A stretch of 64,000 bases of DNA from Qingrenia yutianensis (GCF_014385105.1 NZ_JACRTE010000006.1:62001-126000); one strand, 5' to 3'; shown: positions 18,169 through 26,496, counted from the first letter of the stretch. Made by a program: numbers and translations. The notes: a model not told the origin generated them from the letters alone.

Positions 18169-19383
18169 ATGGAAAAAATCACGGACAAAAAACAAGTTTT
18201 GAGTGCGTCGCTTCTTTTTATGTTTCTCTACCTCATAAGCTACGTTACGCGCATTAACTACGGCGCGGTAATATCCGAAATATGCGCCGCGGAAAATATG
18301 CAGAAATCGCTCGTGTCGCTCGCGCTTACAATGAGCGCGGTAACATACGGAACCGGTCAGCTCATAAGCGGATTTTTAGGCGACAGATTAAACCCCAAAA
18401 GGCTTATTTTCGGCGGACTTTTGCTCACTGCCGCGACAAATCTTATAATACCCGTTTGCACATCGCCGTATCAAATGGCGGCAGTTTGGGCGGTAAACGG
18501 CTTTGCGCAGGCGTTTATGTGGCCTCCGCTGGTTAAAATTATGGCGACGCTTTTCACGTCGGAGGACTACAAAAAAGCGTGCGTAATCGTCACCTGGGGA
18601 AGTTCGTTCGGCACAATCGCGGTTTACGCATTGTCACCGGTCTGCATATCACTTTTCGGCTGGAGAGGCGTGTTTGTTGTGTCGGCATTTTTCGCCGTTC
18701 TTATGTCGGTTATATGGATGAAAAAGTGCCGTTTTGAAAACGGCAGCACACATTTTGTCACAAATAAAATTACCGAAACAAACGAAAAATTCGGTGTAAA
18801 ATACCTTGTGCTTATGGGACTTATTATGCTTGCAATCGTGCTTCAGGGTATACTGCGCGACGGCGTGACAACTTGGATGCCGTCGTACATATCGGAAACG
18901 TTTAACCTCGACCGCCGTGCCGCAATTTTAACGGGCGTGATACTTCCGGTTTTCAGTATCGGTGCAATTCAGTTAACGTCAGTGATATACCGAAAATTTA
19001 TAAAAAGCGAGCTTATGCTTGCATCGGTTGTATTTTTCGCAGGATTTATTTCCGCGCTTTTGCTCTTTTCGGTAAACGGAAAAAGTGCACCGTTTTCAAT
19101 TCTGTTCTCCGCGGTTTTAACCGCTTGTATGTACGGTGTAAACATTGTTATGACGTGTATGGTACCGCCGTATTTTGCAAAATACGGCAACATATCGTTT
19201 ATGTCGGGTCTTTTAAATTTTTGCACGTATATCGGCAGTGCGGCATCTGGCGCGGGACTTGCGCTTTTCTCCGAAAAATTCGGCTGGAGCGCAACCATCG
19301 TTTTGTGGGCGGTAATCGCACTTGCGGGCGGTTTAATCTGCCTTGCGGTGACAAAACCGTGGAATAAATTTAAAGAAAATTAA
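18169..19383 (+). CDS. MFS transporter, organophosphate/GlpT-like
   Basis: This is 404 residues with about twelve membrane segments. The loop after segment 2 reads GFLGDRLNPKR, the MFS signature. SYVTRINYGAVI in segment 1 places an arginine where GlpT/UhpT-type antiporters bind phosphate, so an organophosphate or sugar-acid substrate is likely. The gene starts one base after the DeoR stop with GAGG upstream, so the two are one transcript with the regulator acting locally. A strong hairpin terminator follows. Confidence 0.85.
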   Translation: MEKITDKKQVLSASLLFMFLYLISYVTRINYGAVISEICAAENMQKSLVSLALTMSAVTYGTGQLISGFLGDRLNPKRLIFGGLLLTAATNLIIPVCTSPYQMAAVWAVNGFAQAFMWPPLVKIMATLFTSEDYKKACVIVTWGSSFGTIAVYALSPVCISLFGWRGVFVVSAFFAVLMSVIWMKKCRFENGSTHFVTNKITETNEKFGVKYLVLMGLIMLAIVLQGILRDGVTTWMPSYISETFNLDRRAAILTGVILPVFSIGAIQLTSVIYRKFIKSELMLASVVFFAGFISALLLFSVNGKSAPFSILFSAVLTACMYGVNIVMTCMVPPYFAKYGNISFMSGLLNFCTYIGSAASGAGLALFSEKFGWSATIVLWAVIALAGGLICLAVTKPWNKFKEN

Positions 19384-19410
19384 ACATAAAAAGAGAAAAC
19401 TAAGCTGATA

Positions 19411-19440
19411 AAAAGGACTTTGCAATGCAAAGTCCTTTTT
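19411..19440. terminator. bidirectional hairpin terminator
   Basis: AAAAAGGACTTTGC and GCAAAGTCCTTTTT form a 14-bp stem with an AAT loop between two convergent genes. A-rich and T-rich flanks let it work in both directions. Confidence 0.9.
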
Positions 19441-19457
19441 TAAATAAATTTTAATGA

Positions 19458-20318
19458 TTATTGCAACATATCTCTTATTTTCATTGCCGAACGGGCAAGG
19501 TCTTTCATTCCGTCGAAAACGTTGTCTTTATTATAATCTTTAAGATACTGATCCGCTTCAAGTGTGAGGTACCCGTTATACCCTATTTCTTTCAGTGCGC
19601 GCGCAGCCGCGTCAAAATCAATCTGCATAGAAAACGGAATTTGATGCGAGTCGTGACGCTTGTCGTTGTCGTGGATATGAAGTGCGCAAAGCCTTTTTCC
19701 GAGCGCTTTTATCATTTCGGGCGCACTTGTGTTAGCGCCGAGCATTTCAGCGTGACCTATATCAAGGCACGCAACGAAAAACTCGTCGTTTACCGCGTCA
19801 AGATGCGCATTAAAGCTTTCGGGAGTCATACAAGCCGCAAATTTAACACAGTCTTTTTCAGCGTCCCAGTTCCACATATTTTCCGTTGCAATTTTAACAC
19901 CGCACTGCTTTGCAAACGGCAAAAGCTCGTTGAACATTTCGGTGTTTTCCTCCACCGACGCTTTGTTCATCGGGTGGATTATGCAGATTTTTCCGCCTGC
20001 CTCGGCAGTGCACTCAATCGAGCGTTTTAAATACGAACGCATTTCGGGTATATGCGTCGGAAACGGCGCGTGCGACTGGTTGCACTCTATCCCGTTGTCC
20101 TCGCCTATTTTCTTAAGCCTTCTCGCAAACGCAAGATAATTTTCACCGCACAAGGGGTGATTTGTTTTAATTATGCTCTTTCTGTCACTGCTTACGTGCA
20201 CCATGTCAAACATAGAAAAATCCCACGCGTCAAAGCCTGCCTTTGCATAATATTCCACCGCTTTTTCCTCGCCGATTATCTTTGCCGCAGAGTCTATTTC
20301 GGTTGAAATTTTAAGCAT
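19458..20318 (-). CDS. sugar phosphate isomerase/epimerase-like TIM-barrel protein
   Basis: This is 286 residues of the xylose-isomerase-like/AP-endonuclease-2 fold. Metal-ligand patterns include KIATENMWNWD (Glu), FVACLDIGHAEMLG (Asp, His), LHIHDN and YLTLEAD near the C-terminus. Such proteins isomerise or epimerise free or phosphorylated sugars and inositol derivatives; the substrate here is unknown. The ATG at 20318 has AGGAG nine bases upstream, while an ATG three codons earlier directly abuts that site. It is one base from the AlkD-like gene and downstream of the GH42-like enzyme, so it probably processes sugars from that enzyme. Confidence 0.85.
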   Translation of the reverse strand: MLKISTEIDSAAKIIGEEKAVEYYAKAGFDAWDFSMFDMVHVSSDRKSIIKTNHPLCGENYLAFARRLKKIGEDNGIECNQSHAPFPTHIPEMRSYLKRSIECTAEAGGKICIIHPMNKASVEENTEMFNELLPFAKQCGVKIATENMWNWDAEKDCVKFAACMTPESFNAHLDAVNDEFFVACLDIGHAEMLGANTSAPEMIKALGKRLCALHIHDNDKRHDSHQIPFSMQIDFDAAARALKEIGYNGYLTLEADQYLKDYNKDNVFDGMKDLARSAMKIRDMLQ

Positions 20319-20319
20319 C

Positions 20320-21009
20320 TTAAACATCTCCTTTTATCCTCAATGTTTTTAAATATTCCTTTGTTTCGGGCGAAATTCTGAAACTTTCGACTGCTTTTTG
20401 TATGGTTTTGTTGTGAACCCACCTCGGAAGTCTTTTCTCCGTTAAATATTTTATCACAAAATCATACTGCTTTGCAAGCGCAGTTGCAAAATACCACGCA
20501 GTCATCATATTTATATAATACTCGTCCGAGCGGATTTGCGAAACGGTTTTGGCATACTCCTCTTTAAAATTTTCATCGAGATAATACGACATCAAAAGCC
20601 CTGTTCCGTACCGCACAGTATATGTTTTACCGCTTTTTATCCATTCGTCAATTTTGCCGATAAGCTTATCGGTATTTTTTGCAAAAACTTTCGGTTTAAA
20701 CACATCGCAGGTCGCCCAGTTGTCGATATACGGCAAAAATTCTTCGGTTTTTGCAAGCGCAGTTGCAAAATCTTTCTCGTCCATAAGCAAAAATGCGTGA
20801 AGATTGTTTTCTTCATAATATTTATGCGGAAGCGAATTTAAAAACTTTTCCGCGCCGTCCTCCTTTGCGAAATCTTTTGCAAACTTTCGCAAAACGGGTG
20901 TTCTTATGCCGATTACACAGTCGGGATTTACCGTCGGCATAAGCTTTTGATGAAATTCTTTATACTCTTTATCCTGCAAATCAAAAAGCCGTTTTTGTAA
21001 ATCTGTCAT
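20320..21009 (-). CDS. DNA alkylation repair protein, AlkD-like HEAT-repeat glycosylase
   Basis: This is 229 residues and alpha-helical. The blocks IGIRTPVLRKFAKDF, FLPYIDNWATCDVF and MMTAWYFATALAK are typical of AlkD-type HEAT-repeat proteins that excise N3/N7-alkylated purines. The WATCD and RYG segments correspond to the DNA-facing surface. The ATG at 21009 is preceded by GAGGCGG, which also contains the TGA of the upstream gene. It is inserted between two sugar-metabolism genes and read from the same transcript, with no evident functional link to them. Confidence 0.9.
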   Translation of the reverse strand: MTDLQKRLFDLQDKEYKEFHQKLMPTVNPDCVIGIRTPVLRKFAKDFAKEDGAEKFLNSLPHKYYEENNLHAFLLMDEKDFATALAKTEEFLPYIDNWATCDVFKPKVFAKNTDKLIGKIDEWIKSGKTYTVRYGTGLLMSYYLDENFKEEYAKTVSQIRSDEYYINMMTAWYFATALAKQYDFVIKYLTEKRLPRWVHNKTIQKAVESFRISPETKEYLKTLRIKGDV

Positions 21010-21019
21010 TCTTACCGCC

Positions 21020-22900
21020 TCAATATACAAACATCAGTGCGCCGTCGTCTATATCGGGCAAATCAACATAACCGTCCGTTATTTCAAGCTCTTTTTCTTC
21101 AAACGGCGTCATAAATTTCGCCGTTTTTCCGCCGAAATTAAGCTTTATTTTGTGCGATTTTATCGTCTTTTGCGTCGGGTGATTGCTCACAAATGCAACG
21201 ATTTTGTATTCTTCACATTCTATAACGTCGGCAAACAAGTTTTTGTCAAACGTTTCTACAAACGGAATAAGTCCGGTCATTTCAACGGTATCGTCAATTT
21301 CCATACCGCCCCTGAAATCATCCACGGCGCGGTTTTTGGGCGGATTTGTCCAATCCCAAAACCCGTCAGCGCACATAGCCTCAAACGTGCCGGTAATATC
21401 GTGGAAAAATACTTTTGCTCCGTTTTTTGCAAAAGCGTCTATTTTTTCGGTTTCCACATCGGACAGCATATATTTTATCGGTACATAAAGCGCCTTAACG
21501 TCCAAAACATTTTTGTCCAAGTCGGACGCGCGCACAAAGTCAACGTTAAATCCGAGCTGATAAAGCTTTTTGCATATGCTCACCGTAATATACTGCCAAA
21601 TGTTCACACCGCCCATAAGGTTGTCGGTCAGTGCGTCTGCATAAGCATAGCCGTAATCGGAATGAAGCACCGCGATATGCGTTCTTTTTTTCTCGCATTT
21701 AACAATTTTATCGGAAAAACCGTTAAGATATTTCAAAAGCTTAATGTCGCGGTCAAAAGCGTCGGTTTTTGTGCCGTCGGTATGCAGAAGTCCGCACACG
21801 TCGCCCTCGAGAACACCGTCGCGCGGACAGTCGCCTCTCCACTGATAATAGCAAATTCCCTTGTGTCCCGCGCCGATTATGGCATATGTAGACTGATAAA
21901 ACTTTCTCGACGGCATTTTTGTTCTCGCGTCAAGCTCTGCCGCCCACGCGTGTTTTCCGCACAGTGCCGCCGCAGACTCCGAGAGATTTATTGTATGCTT
22001 TGCGCTGAAATAATCCACACCGTCAAAGTTTGTGTAAAGCGTTATGGATATTGAATCCATACCCTCGCACACCTCAAAAAAGCTTTCACCGCGGTCAGCG
22101 TTGTTATTTCCGCTCGAACTTACCGTCATACAGGTAAACGTTTCAATATCCTTTGCGCCGTCCTTTGACGCATCGGACGATTTTATGAGAAAATCGGAAA
22201 GCGCGCGCATCGAAAACAGCCTCCAGCGCACCCATTCTTCAATTTTTTCTTTATTCTGCGGACGTTTTTTAGGCGGATAATAATTTTTCGCCTCGTCTTT
22301 TGTCAAAACACCCGTTTTGACAAGGTGTTTTCTGTATGCATCAACCGCAAGAGGGTGATAATCAAACACACCGTTTGCAGGATAATGCGGTTCGTTGTAT
22401 ATCTGATAAGAAATGAGTGACTTAAACTTTAAATAATGCTCCGCAAGCGCCTTTGTGCAGTCGTAATTATCCTTTAAAATACCGTCGTGAAAAAACGTCG
22501 AGTGCATAAACGACGCCCAATCCTTGCACATTTCCTCGCCGTCGTTGTTAATCATAAGATAATCTTTGTTTCCGCGGATATTCATAACGTATCCCTGAAG
22601 CCTTATGCTAATGCCAAGGTCGTTTTTTTCAGCCTCGCGCGCCATATCATCAATAAACGGCGACGAAATTTCAACATTGCCGTCTTTGCCGAGCGAAATA
22701 TCCGAAAGCGCCGCCGCACGCAGAAAATGAAAGCCCGACTCGTGCATAAGGCGCAAATCTTTTTTCATTTCGCCGGTTCTGTCAGCAGTCGGCGGAACAG
22801 GATATTTTGTAGGATAAAACGACGGATAATACGACACTCCGAATCCCATAATTGCCCTTCCGTCTTTATGGAGAATACCGTTTTTAAATTCGTAAGCCAC
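21020..22900 (-). CDS. GH42-like beta-galactosidase-type clan-A glycosidase
   Basis: This is about 626 residues and has no signal peptide. The start region reads MGFGVSYYPSFYP, as in GH42 enzymes. The acid/base is in YNEPHYP (E170) and the likely nucleophile in WAAELDAR (E322), numbered from the GTG at 22900. Residues of about 390-520 resemble the trimerisation/beta-galactosidase-like glutaminase-type domain of GH42, and a short C-terminal beta domain follows. The GTG lies nine bases after AAGGA; an in-frame ATG at 22909 directly abuts that site and is disfavoured. It heads a unit with the AlkD-like protein and the isomerase and probably cleaves terminal galactosides or arabinosides inside the cell. 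Confidence 0.82.
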   Translation of the reverse strand: MAYEFKNGILHKDGRAIMGFGVSYYPSFYPTKYPVPPTADRTGEMKKDLRLMHESGFHFLRAAALSDISLGKDGNVEISSPFIDDMAREAEKNDLGISIRLQGYVMNIRGNKDYLMINNDGEEMCKDWASFMHSTFFHDGILKDNYDCTKALAEHYLKFKSLISYQIYNEPHYPANGVFDYHPLAVDAYRKHLVKTGVLTKDEAKNYYPPKKRPQNKEKIEEWVRWRLFSMRALSDFLIKSSDASKDGAKDIETFTCMTVSSSGNNNADRGESFFEVCEGMDSISITLYTNFDGVDYFSAKHTINLSESAAALCGKHAWAAELDARTKMPSRKFYQSTYAIIGAGHKGICYYQWRGDCPRDGVLEGDVCGLLHTDGTKTDAFDRDIKLLKYLNGFSDKIVKCEKKRTHIAVLHSDYGYAYADALTDNLMGGVNIWQYITVSICKKLYQLGFNVDFVRASDLDKNVLDVKALYVPIKYMLSDVETEKIDAFAKNGAKVFFHDITGTFEAMCADGFWDWTNPPKNRAVDDFRGGMEIDDTVEMTGLIPFVETFDKNLFADVIECEEYKIVAFVSNHPTQKTIKSHKIKLNFGGKTAKFMTPFEEKELEITDGYVDLPDIDDGALMFVY

Positions 22901-22993
22901 AAAAATCATTCCTTATATTATAGGATATTTATAAAGCCATGCAGTATTTTACCATACAAATTAGTAAATGTAAACCGAAATATTGACAAATAA

Positions 22994-23022
22994 TTGAATT
23001 ATTTTGACCTGTGTGATAAAAT
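22994..23022 (+). promoter_or_regulatory. promoter of acetyltransferase/DUF554 pair
   Basis: TTGAAT (22994-22999) and TAAAAT (23017-23022) are 17 bases apart, 27 bases before the GNAT start codon. Confidence 0.65.
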
Positions 23023-23048
23023 ATCTATCAATAAGAGGAGTGGAAATT

Positions 23049-23555
23049 ATGAACATAAGAACCGCAAAGATTGAAGATTTGAAAGAAATTTTGGACATTT
23101 ATAATTATGAAGTTGAAAACGGCATTTCAACGCTCGATTTGCACAAAAAAACATATGACGAGCAGAAAATCTGGTTTGACGCACACAATAAGGAAAATCA
23201 CCCGTTAATAGTCGCCGAGGACAACGGGATAATTTTGGGATATGCCTCGCTCTCGCCCTACCGTGACAAGGAAGCATACAAAACAACCGTCGAACTTTCG
23301 GTTTATGTTTCGCCGAACTACAGAAAAATGGGTGTTGCAACCGCGCTGATGAGCGAAATTATAAGATACGCAAAAAAAGATGACGCCACACACACCGTTG
23401 TTTCGGTGATAACATCGGGAAACGAAGCAAGCTGTGCTCTGCACGAAAAATTCGGTTTCACATTCTGCGGAACGGTCAGACGCGCGGGAAAAAAATTCGG
23501 CAGATTTTTGGATATTGACAACTACTATCTTTTTACGGACGGTGAAAAACAATGA
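23049..23555 (+). CDS. GNAT N-acetyltransferase, phosphinothricin acetyltransferase-like
   Basis: This is 168 residues and a single GNAT fold. It has MNIRTAKIEDLKEILDIYN at the start, the acetyl-CoA loop YRKMGVATALM near residue 100, and GNEASCALHEKFGF in motif B. This layout matches the Pat/Bar/YncA group, which acetylates small amino compounds. GAGGAG lies eight bases before the ATG, which fixes the start against a longer frame upstream. The stop overlaps the next start (ATGA), so it is translated together with the membrane protein. The true substrate is unknown. Confidence 0.9.
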   Translation: MNIRTAKIEDLKEILDIYNYEVENGISTLDLHKKTYDEQKIWFDAHNKENHPLIVAEDNGIILGYASLSPYRDKEAYKTTVELSVYVSPNYRKMGVATALMSEIIRYAKKDDATHTVVSVITSGNEASCALHEKFGFTFCGTVRRAGKKFGRFLDIDNYYLFTDGEKQ

Positions 23556-24268
23556 TAGGACTCGGAACCTTGCTCAATTCCGCCGCAATAGTTATCGGCG
23601 GTATAATGGGCACGCTGGGCGGAAAATTCATATCCGAACGGTACAGAGATATACTTATTAAAGCAAACGCACTGTGCATTATGTTTATAGGCATAAGCGG
23701 TGCGCTGTCAAAAATGATGACGGTAAACGGCACGTCGCTTTCAACAAACGGCACGGCAATGATGATTGTAAGCCTTGTTTTAGGCTCGCTTATCGGCGAA
23801 TTTTTCGACTTTGACGGGAAAATCAGCACGTTCGGTGAATTTTTGAAAAGAAAAACAAACAGCACCGGCGACAATATGTTTGTAAACGGCTTTGTCACCT
23901 CGTCCGTTACCGTGTGCGTCGGCGCAATGGCGGTTGTCGGCGCGGTTAACGACGGCATTTCGGGCGATATTTCGGTTCTCGCCGCAAAGTCACTGCTCGA
24001 TTTTATCATTATATTCATTCTTTCGGCGGCGCTCGGAAAAGGATGTATTTTTTCGGCAATCCCCGTTGCAATTTTTCAAGGCTCTGTGACGGTTTTTGCG
24101 CATTTTATAGCGCCGTACCTCACAGATACGGCGCTAAACAACCTTTCGCTCACCGGCTCAATGCTGATTTTTTGCATAGGCGCAAATTTCGTGCTCGAGA
24201 AAAAATTTAAGGCGGCAAACATGCTCCCGACAATAGTTATAGCCGTGATATGGGCATTTATTTTTTGA
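23552..24268 (+). CDS. DUF554 family membrane protein
   Basis: This is 238 residues, very hydrophobic, with about six to seven membrane segments. The start GLGTLLNSAAIVIGGIMGTL and VTSSVTVCVGAMAVVG are typical of the DUF554/YdfK family, whose function is not established. It is coupled by ATGA to the acetyltransferase and overlaps the end of the convergent metal-binding gene by 11 bases. Confidence 0.9.
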   Translation: MIGLGTLLNSAAIVIGGIMGTLGGKFISERYRDILIKANALCIMFIGISGALSKMMTVNGTSLSTNGTAMMIVSLVLGSLIGEFFDFDGKISTFGEFLKRKTNSTGDNMFVNGFVTSSVTVCVGAMAVVGAVNDGISGDISVLAAKSLLDFIIIFILSAALGKGCIFSAIPVAIFQGSVTVFAHFIAPYLTDTALNNLSLTGSMLIFCIGANFVLEKKFKAANMLPTIVIAVIWAFIF

Positions 24269-24617
24269 CGGGATAATACGTATACCCTGCTTTTTCAACG
24301 GTAGATTTGATAAGATTTTCATTAAGACTGCACTTTGAAAGAATATGTGCGGTCTTATTTTTCAAATCCGCGCGCGCGTAAACGCCGTCCATACCGTTAA
24401 AAGCATTTTCGACGCGCATTTTGCAGTGCGCGCAGGTCATTCCGTCAACACCGGCATAATATTCATAAGGATAGTTTTTTGCATTTGTGTCTTTCGGCTT
24501 TATTTTTATTTCACCGCCTCCGCTTCCGCAGCAGCCGCTGCTTATTTTTTTTCGGTAGCTTATTATTGAATAAACACAAATTGCCGCAAGTACAAGACAA
24601 ATAATAACGGTAGACAT
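24258..24617 (-). CDS. membrane-anchored heavy-metal-associated (HMA) domain protein
   Basis: This is 119 residues. A single N-terminal membrane segment and a basic-plus-cysteine tail (YRKKISSGCCGSGGG) resemble small FeoB-associated cysteine-rich proteins. The C-terminal ~65 residues form an HMA domain with the copper/zinc-binding MTCAHC motif near residue 60. Such proteins hand metal ions to transporters; metal identity is not clear. GGAGAGG precedes the ATG. The combination of both parts in one small protein is uncommon, and its 3' end overlaps the convergent DUF554 gene. Confidence 0.85.
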   Translation of the reverse strand: MSTVIICLVLAAICVYSIISYRKKISSGCCGSGGGEIKIKPKDTNAKNYPYEYYAGVDGMTCAHCKMRVENAFNGMDGVYARADLKNKTAHILSKCSLNENLIKSTVEKAGYTYYPVKK

Positions 24618-24733
24618 ATAAACCTCTCCTTTTCGTTAGCTTTAACTAACCAGATTATACCCCTGTTTTATGCCCGTGTCAAGCCGGTTGGAAGATGATT
24701 TTAAAAATTTTTTATTTTTTTATCAAAAAACTA

Positions 24734-24784
24734 TTGACAAATTAAAAATTTGCGGTATAATAATATTAGTAATCGTTATCAATA
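24734..24784 (+). promoter_or_regulatory. rubrerythrin promoter with Fur/PerR-like box
   Basis: TTGACA (24734-24739) and TATAAT (24756-24761) are 16 bases apart. Immediately downstream, TTAGTAATCGTTATCAATA (24766-24784) partly matches the Fur/PerR 7-1-7 palindrome (about 11 of 14 defined positions on the reverse strand). Repressor bound at the transcription start would be lifted by peroxide or iron limitation. The match is imperfect. Confidence 0.6.
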
Positions 24785-24818
24785 ATAATTTTTAAAAATT
24801 TTAAAGGAGATGTTTTTT

Positions 24819-25370
24819 ATGAAAAAATTTGTATGTCCCGTTTGCGGTTATGTTCACGAGGGTGACAATCCCCCGGCTAAATGTCCTCAGTGCGGTGTTG
24901 ACGGCTCGAAATTCACAGTTATGGAAGAGGGCAAATTGAGTTTTGCGTGCGAGCACGTTATCGGCGTGGGCGCAAAAGATAAAATCGACGCTGAAGTTTA
25001 TGAAGGTCTTAAAGCTAATTTTGAAGGCGAGTGCACCGAAGTCGGTATGTATATCGCAATGAGCAGACAGGCTGTAAGAGAGGGCTATCCCGAAGTCGGC
25101 GAGTTTTATATGAGAGCCGCTTTGGAAGAGGCAGAACACGCAGCAAAATTCGCAGAACTTCTCGGCGAGGTTGTTACACCTTCGACAAAGAAAAACCTCG
25201 AACTCCGTTCCGAAGCTGAGTGCGGTGCAACCGCAGGCAAATTCGAGCTTGCAAAAAAAGCAAAAGAGCTCGGCTATGACGCTATCCACGATACCGTTCA
25301 CGAAATGGCTAAGGACGAGGCAAGACACGGAAAAGGCTTTGAGGGTATGCTGAAAAGATATTTTGGTTAA
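24819..25370 (+). CDS. reverse rubrerythrin (NADH peroxidase component)
   Basis: This is 183 residues. The rubredoxin-type iron site comes first (C6, C9, C22, C25), followed by a ferritin-like four-helix diiron domain with LEEAEH and AKDEARH. This order is the reverse of classical rubrerythrin and marks the clostridial revRbr group, which reduces peroxide and oxygen with electrons from rubredoxin. The ATG at 24819 has AAAGGAG nine bases upstream; an ATG three codons earlier touches that site. A rubredoxin gene follows 14 bases later, its likely electron donor. Confidence 0.95.
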   Translation: MKKFVCPVCGYVHEGDNPPAKCPQCGVDGSKFTVMEEGKLSFACEHVIGVGAKDKIDAEVYEGLKANFEGECTEVGMYIAMSRQAVREGYPEVGEFYMRAALEEAEHAAKFAELLGEVVTPSTKKNLELRSEAECGATAGKFELAKKAKELGYDAIHDTVHEMAKDEARHGKGFEGMLKRYFG

Positions 25371-25384
25371 GGAGGAAAAGCTAT

Positions 25385-25540
25385 ATGAAAAAATATGTAT
25401 GTCCCTGCGGATATGTTTATGATCCGGAAATCGGAGACCCGGACAGCGGCATAGCTCCCGGCACGGCTTGGGAGGACGTACCCGAGGATTGGGTTTGCCC
25501 GACCTGCGGTTTGGGAAAAGACATGTTTGAGGAAGAATAA
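25385..25540 (+). CDS. rubredoxin
   Basis: This is a 51-residue rubredoxin: MKKYVCPCGYVYDPEIG at the start, PGTAWEDVPEDWVCP in the middle, and the second knuckle CPTCG near residue 38. It carries a single FeS4 iron and moves electrons to the rubrerythrin just upstream. GGAGG sits 10 bases before the ATG. The first knuckle is C-P-C-G rather than the usual C-x-x-C-G, one residue short, so the iron geometry may differ. Confidence 0.95.
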   Translation: MKKYVCPCGYVYDPEIGDPDSGIAPGTAWEDVPEDWVCPTCGLGKDMFEEE

Positions 25541-25547
25541 ATTTCGG

Positions 25548-25581
25548 GAGATAGAGCAAAAATTTGCTCTATCTCTTTTTT
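25548..25581 (+). terminator. hairpin terminator after rubredoxin
   Basis: GAGATAGAGCAAA and its complement form a 13-bp stem followed by six T residues, ending the rubrerythrin-rubredoxin transcript. Confidence 0.92.
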
Positions 25582-25610
25582 CGTGTTTCATGCGGTTTTT
25601 TAGCCTTTAA

Positions 25611-25634
25611 TTGTACTTTTTCTTGTACTGTTCC
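25611..25634 (+). repeat. tandem 12-bp repeat upstream of the Agr operon
   Basis: TTGTACTTTTTC (25611-25622) is immediately followed by TTGTACTGTTCC (25623-25634). These match at ten of twelve positions. They lie about 60 bases upstream of the promoter and could be regulator sites; no factor is assigned. Confidence 0.45.
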
Positions 25635-25694
25635 GATTTTAAGTAACTTTTTCACAAAAAACAAATTATATGTAAATTATATATATCAGGTATA

Positions 25695-25723
25695 TTGACA
25701 AAGTATATCAGCAGTGATATATT
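25695..25723 (+). promoter_or_regulatory. Agr regulator-kinase promoter with palindrome
   Basis: TTGACA (25695-25700) and TATATT (25718-25723) are 17 bases apart. A perfect dyad TATATCA-GCAG-TGATATA (25704-25721) covers the spacer and -10, where a bound protein would repress. A further TATATCA half-site lies at 25682-25688. Confidence 0.7.
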
Positions 25724-25782
25724 ACTATGTGGGTGTGAAATATATCTGATAACTGCAGGCACATACAGAAAGGAAGCACAAA

Positions 25783-26496
25783 ATGAAAATAGCTATTTGC
25801 GATGACGATATGAATTGCATCAATAAGATCGAAAATTATATTGAGAAAATTGACAGGAATAATGCGGAATGTGATGCGTACCAAAACGGTGAAAGGTTGG
25901 TTCAGGCCTTCAAGACGGGCGCAGAGCAGTATGATGTAATCTTTCTCGATATGGAAATGGAAAAATTAAACGGAATTGAAACGGCAAATCTCATCAGAGA
26001 AGTTGATGAACACGTGATAATCGTCTTTGTCACAAGCCACACGGAATATATGCGCGAAAGCTTTAAATGCGCACCGTTCAGATTTTTAGTCAAACCCGTT
26101 GACCCCGCGGAATTTGAAACGGTGTTTTATGACATAGGCAAAAAGTTATCCAAACAGAGAAAGGTTTTTGCATTTACGGAAAACAAAACCAAAGTACGTT
26201 TGTACTGCGACGACATAATATACTGCGAAAGTCAGGACCATTGGATTTGGCTCCACACAAAAGACAGCATATATAAAATATGCAAACCTTTGTCGGAAAT
26301 TTTTGAGTTGCTTGATAAAGATTTGTTCTGCAGAGTGCACAAATCGTTTATCATTAACTTTTTATACATAAAAACCATAAAGGAAAACAACGCAGAGCTG
26401 TATCATTGCGATAGAATGATTGCCGTAAGCCGTTCTTACAAAAAGGAAGTGCTTGAAAAATATACCAATTTTCTTGAAAGGGATTTCAGAGTATGA
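25783..26496 (+). CDS. LytTR-family response regulator (AgrA-like)
   Basis: This is 237 residues. The receiver domain starts MKIAICDDD and carries the phosphoacceptor D56 in VIFLDMEM, with the switch Lys in LVKPVDP. The C-terminal LytTR DNA-binding domain spans about residues 135-232 (YCESQDHWIWLHTKD; FCRVHKSFIINFLYI). LytTR regulators such as AgrA bind direct repeats near promoters of peptide-signalling genes. It overlaps the kinase gene by four bases (ATGA), so the two form a two-component pair. The order regulator-kinase-agrB-agrD differs from the staphylococcal B-D-C-A order. Confidence 0.93.
   Translation: MKIAICDDDMNCINKIENYIEKIDRNNAECDAYQNGERLVQAFKTGAEQYDVIFLDMEMEKLNGIETANLIREVDEHVIIVFVTSHTEYMRESFKCAPFRFLVKPVDPAEFETVFYDIGKKLSKQRKVFAFTENKTKVRLYCDDIIYCESQDHWIWLHTKDSIYKICKPLSEIFELLDKDLFCRVHKSFIINFLYIKTIKENNAELYHCDRMIAVSRSYKKEVLEKYTNFLERDFRV

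Noticed and set aside
22984..22989. TTGACA as -35 of the acetyltransferase promoter
   Set aside because: The nearest good -10 is 27 bases further than allowed; TTGAAT at 22994 has the correct 17-base spacing.
24801..25559. 252-codon minus frame over rubrerythrin and rubredoxin
   Set aside because: It is antisense to two clear genes and has no ribosome site or recognisable domain.
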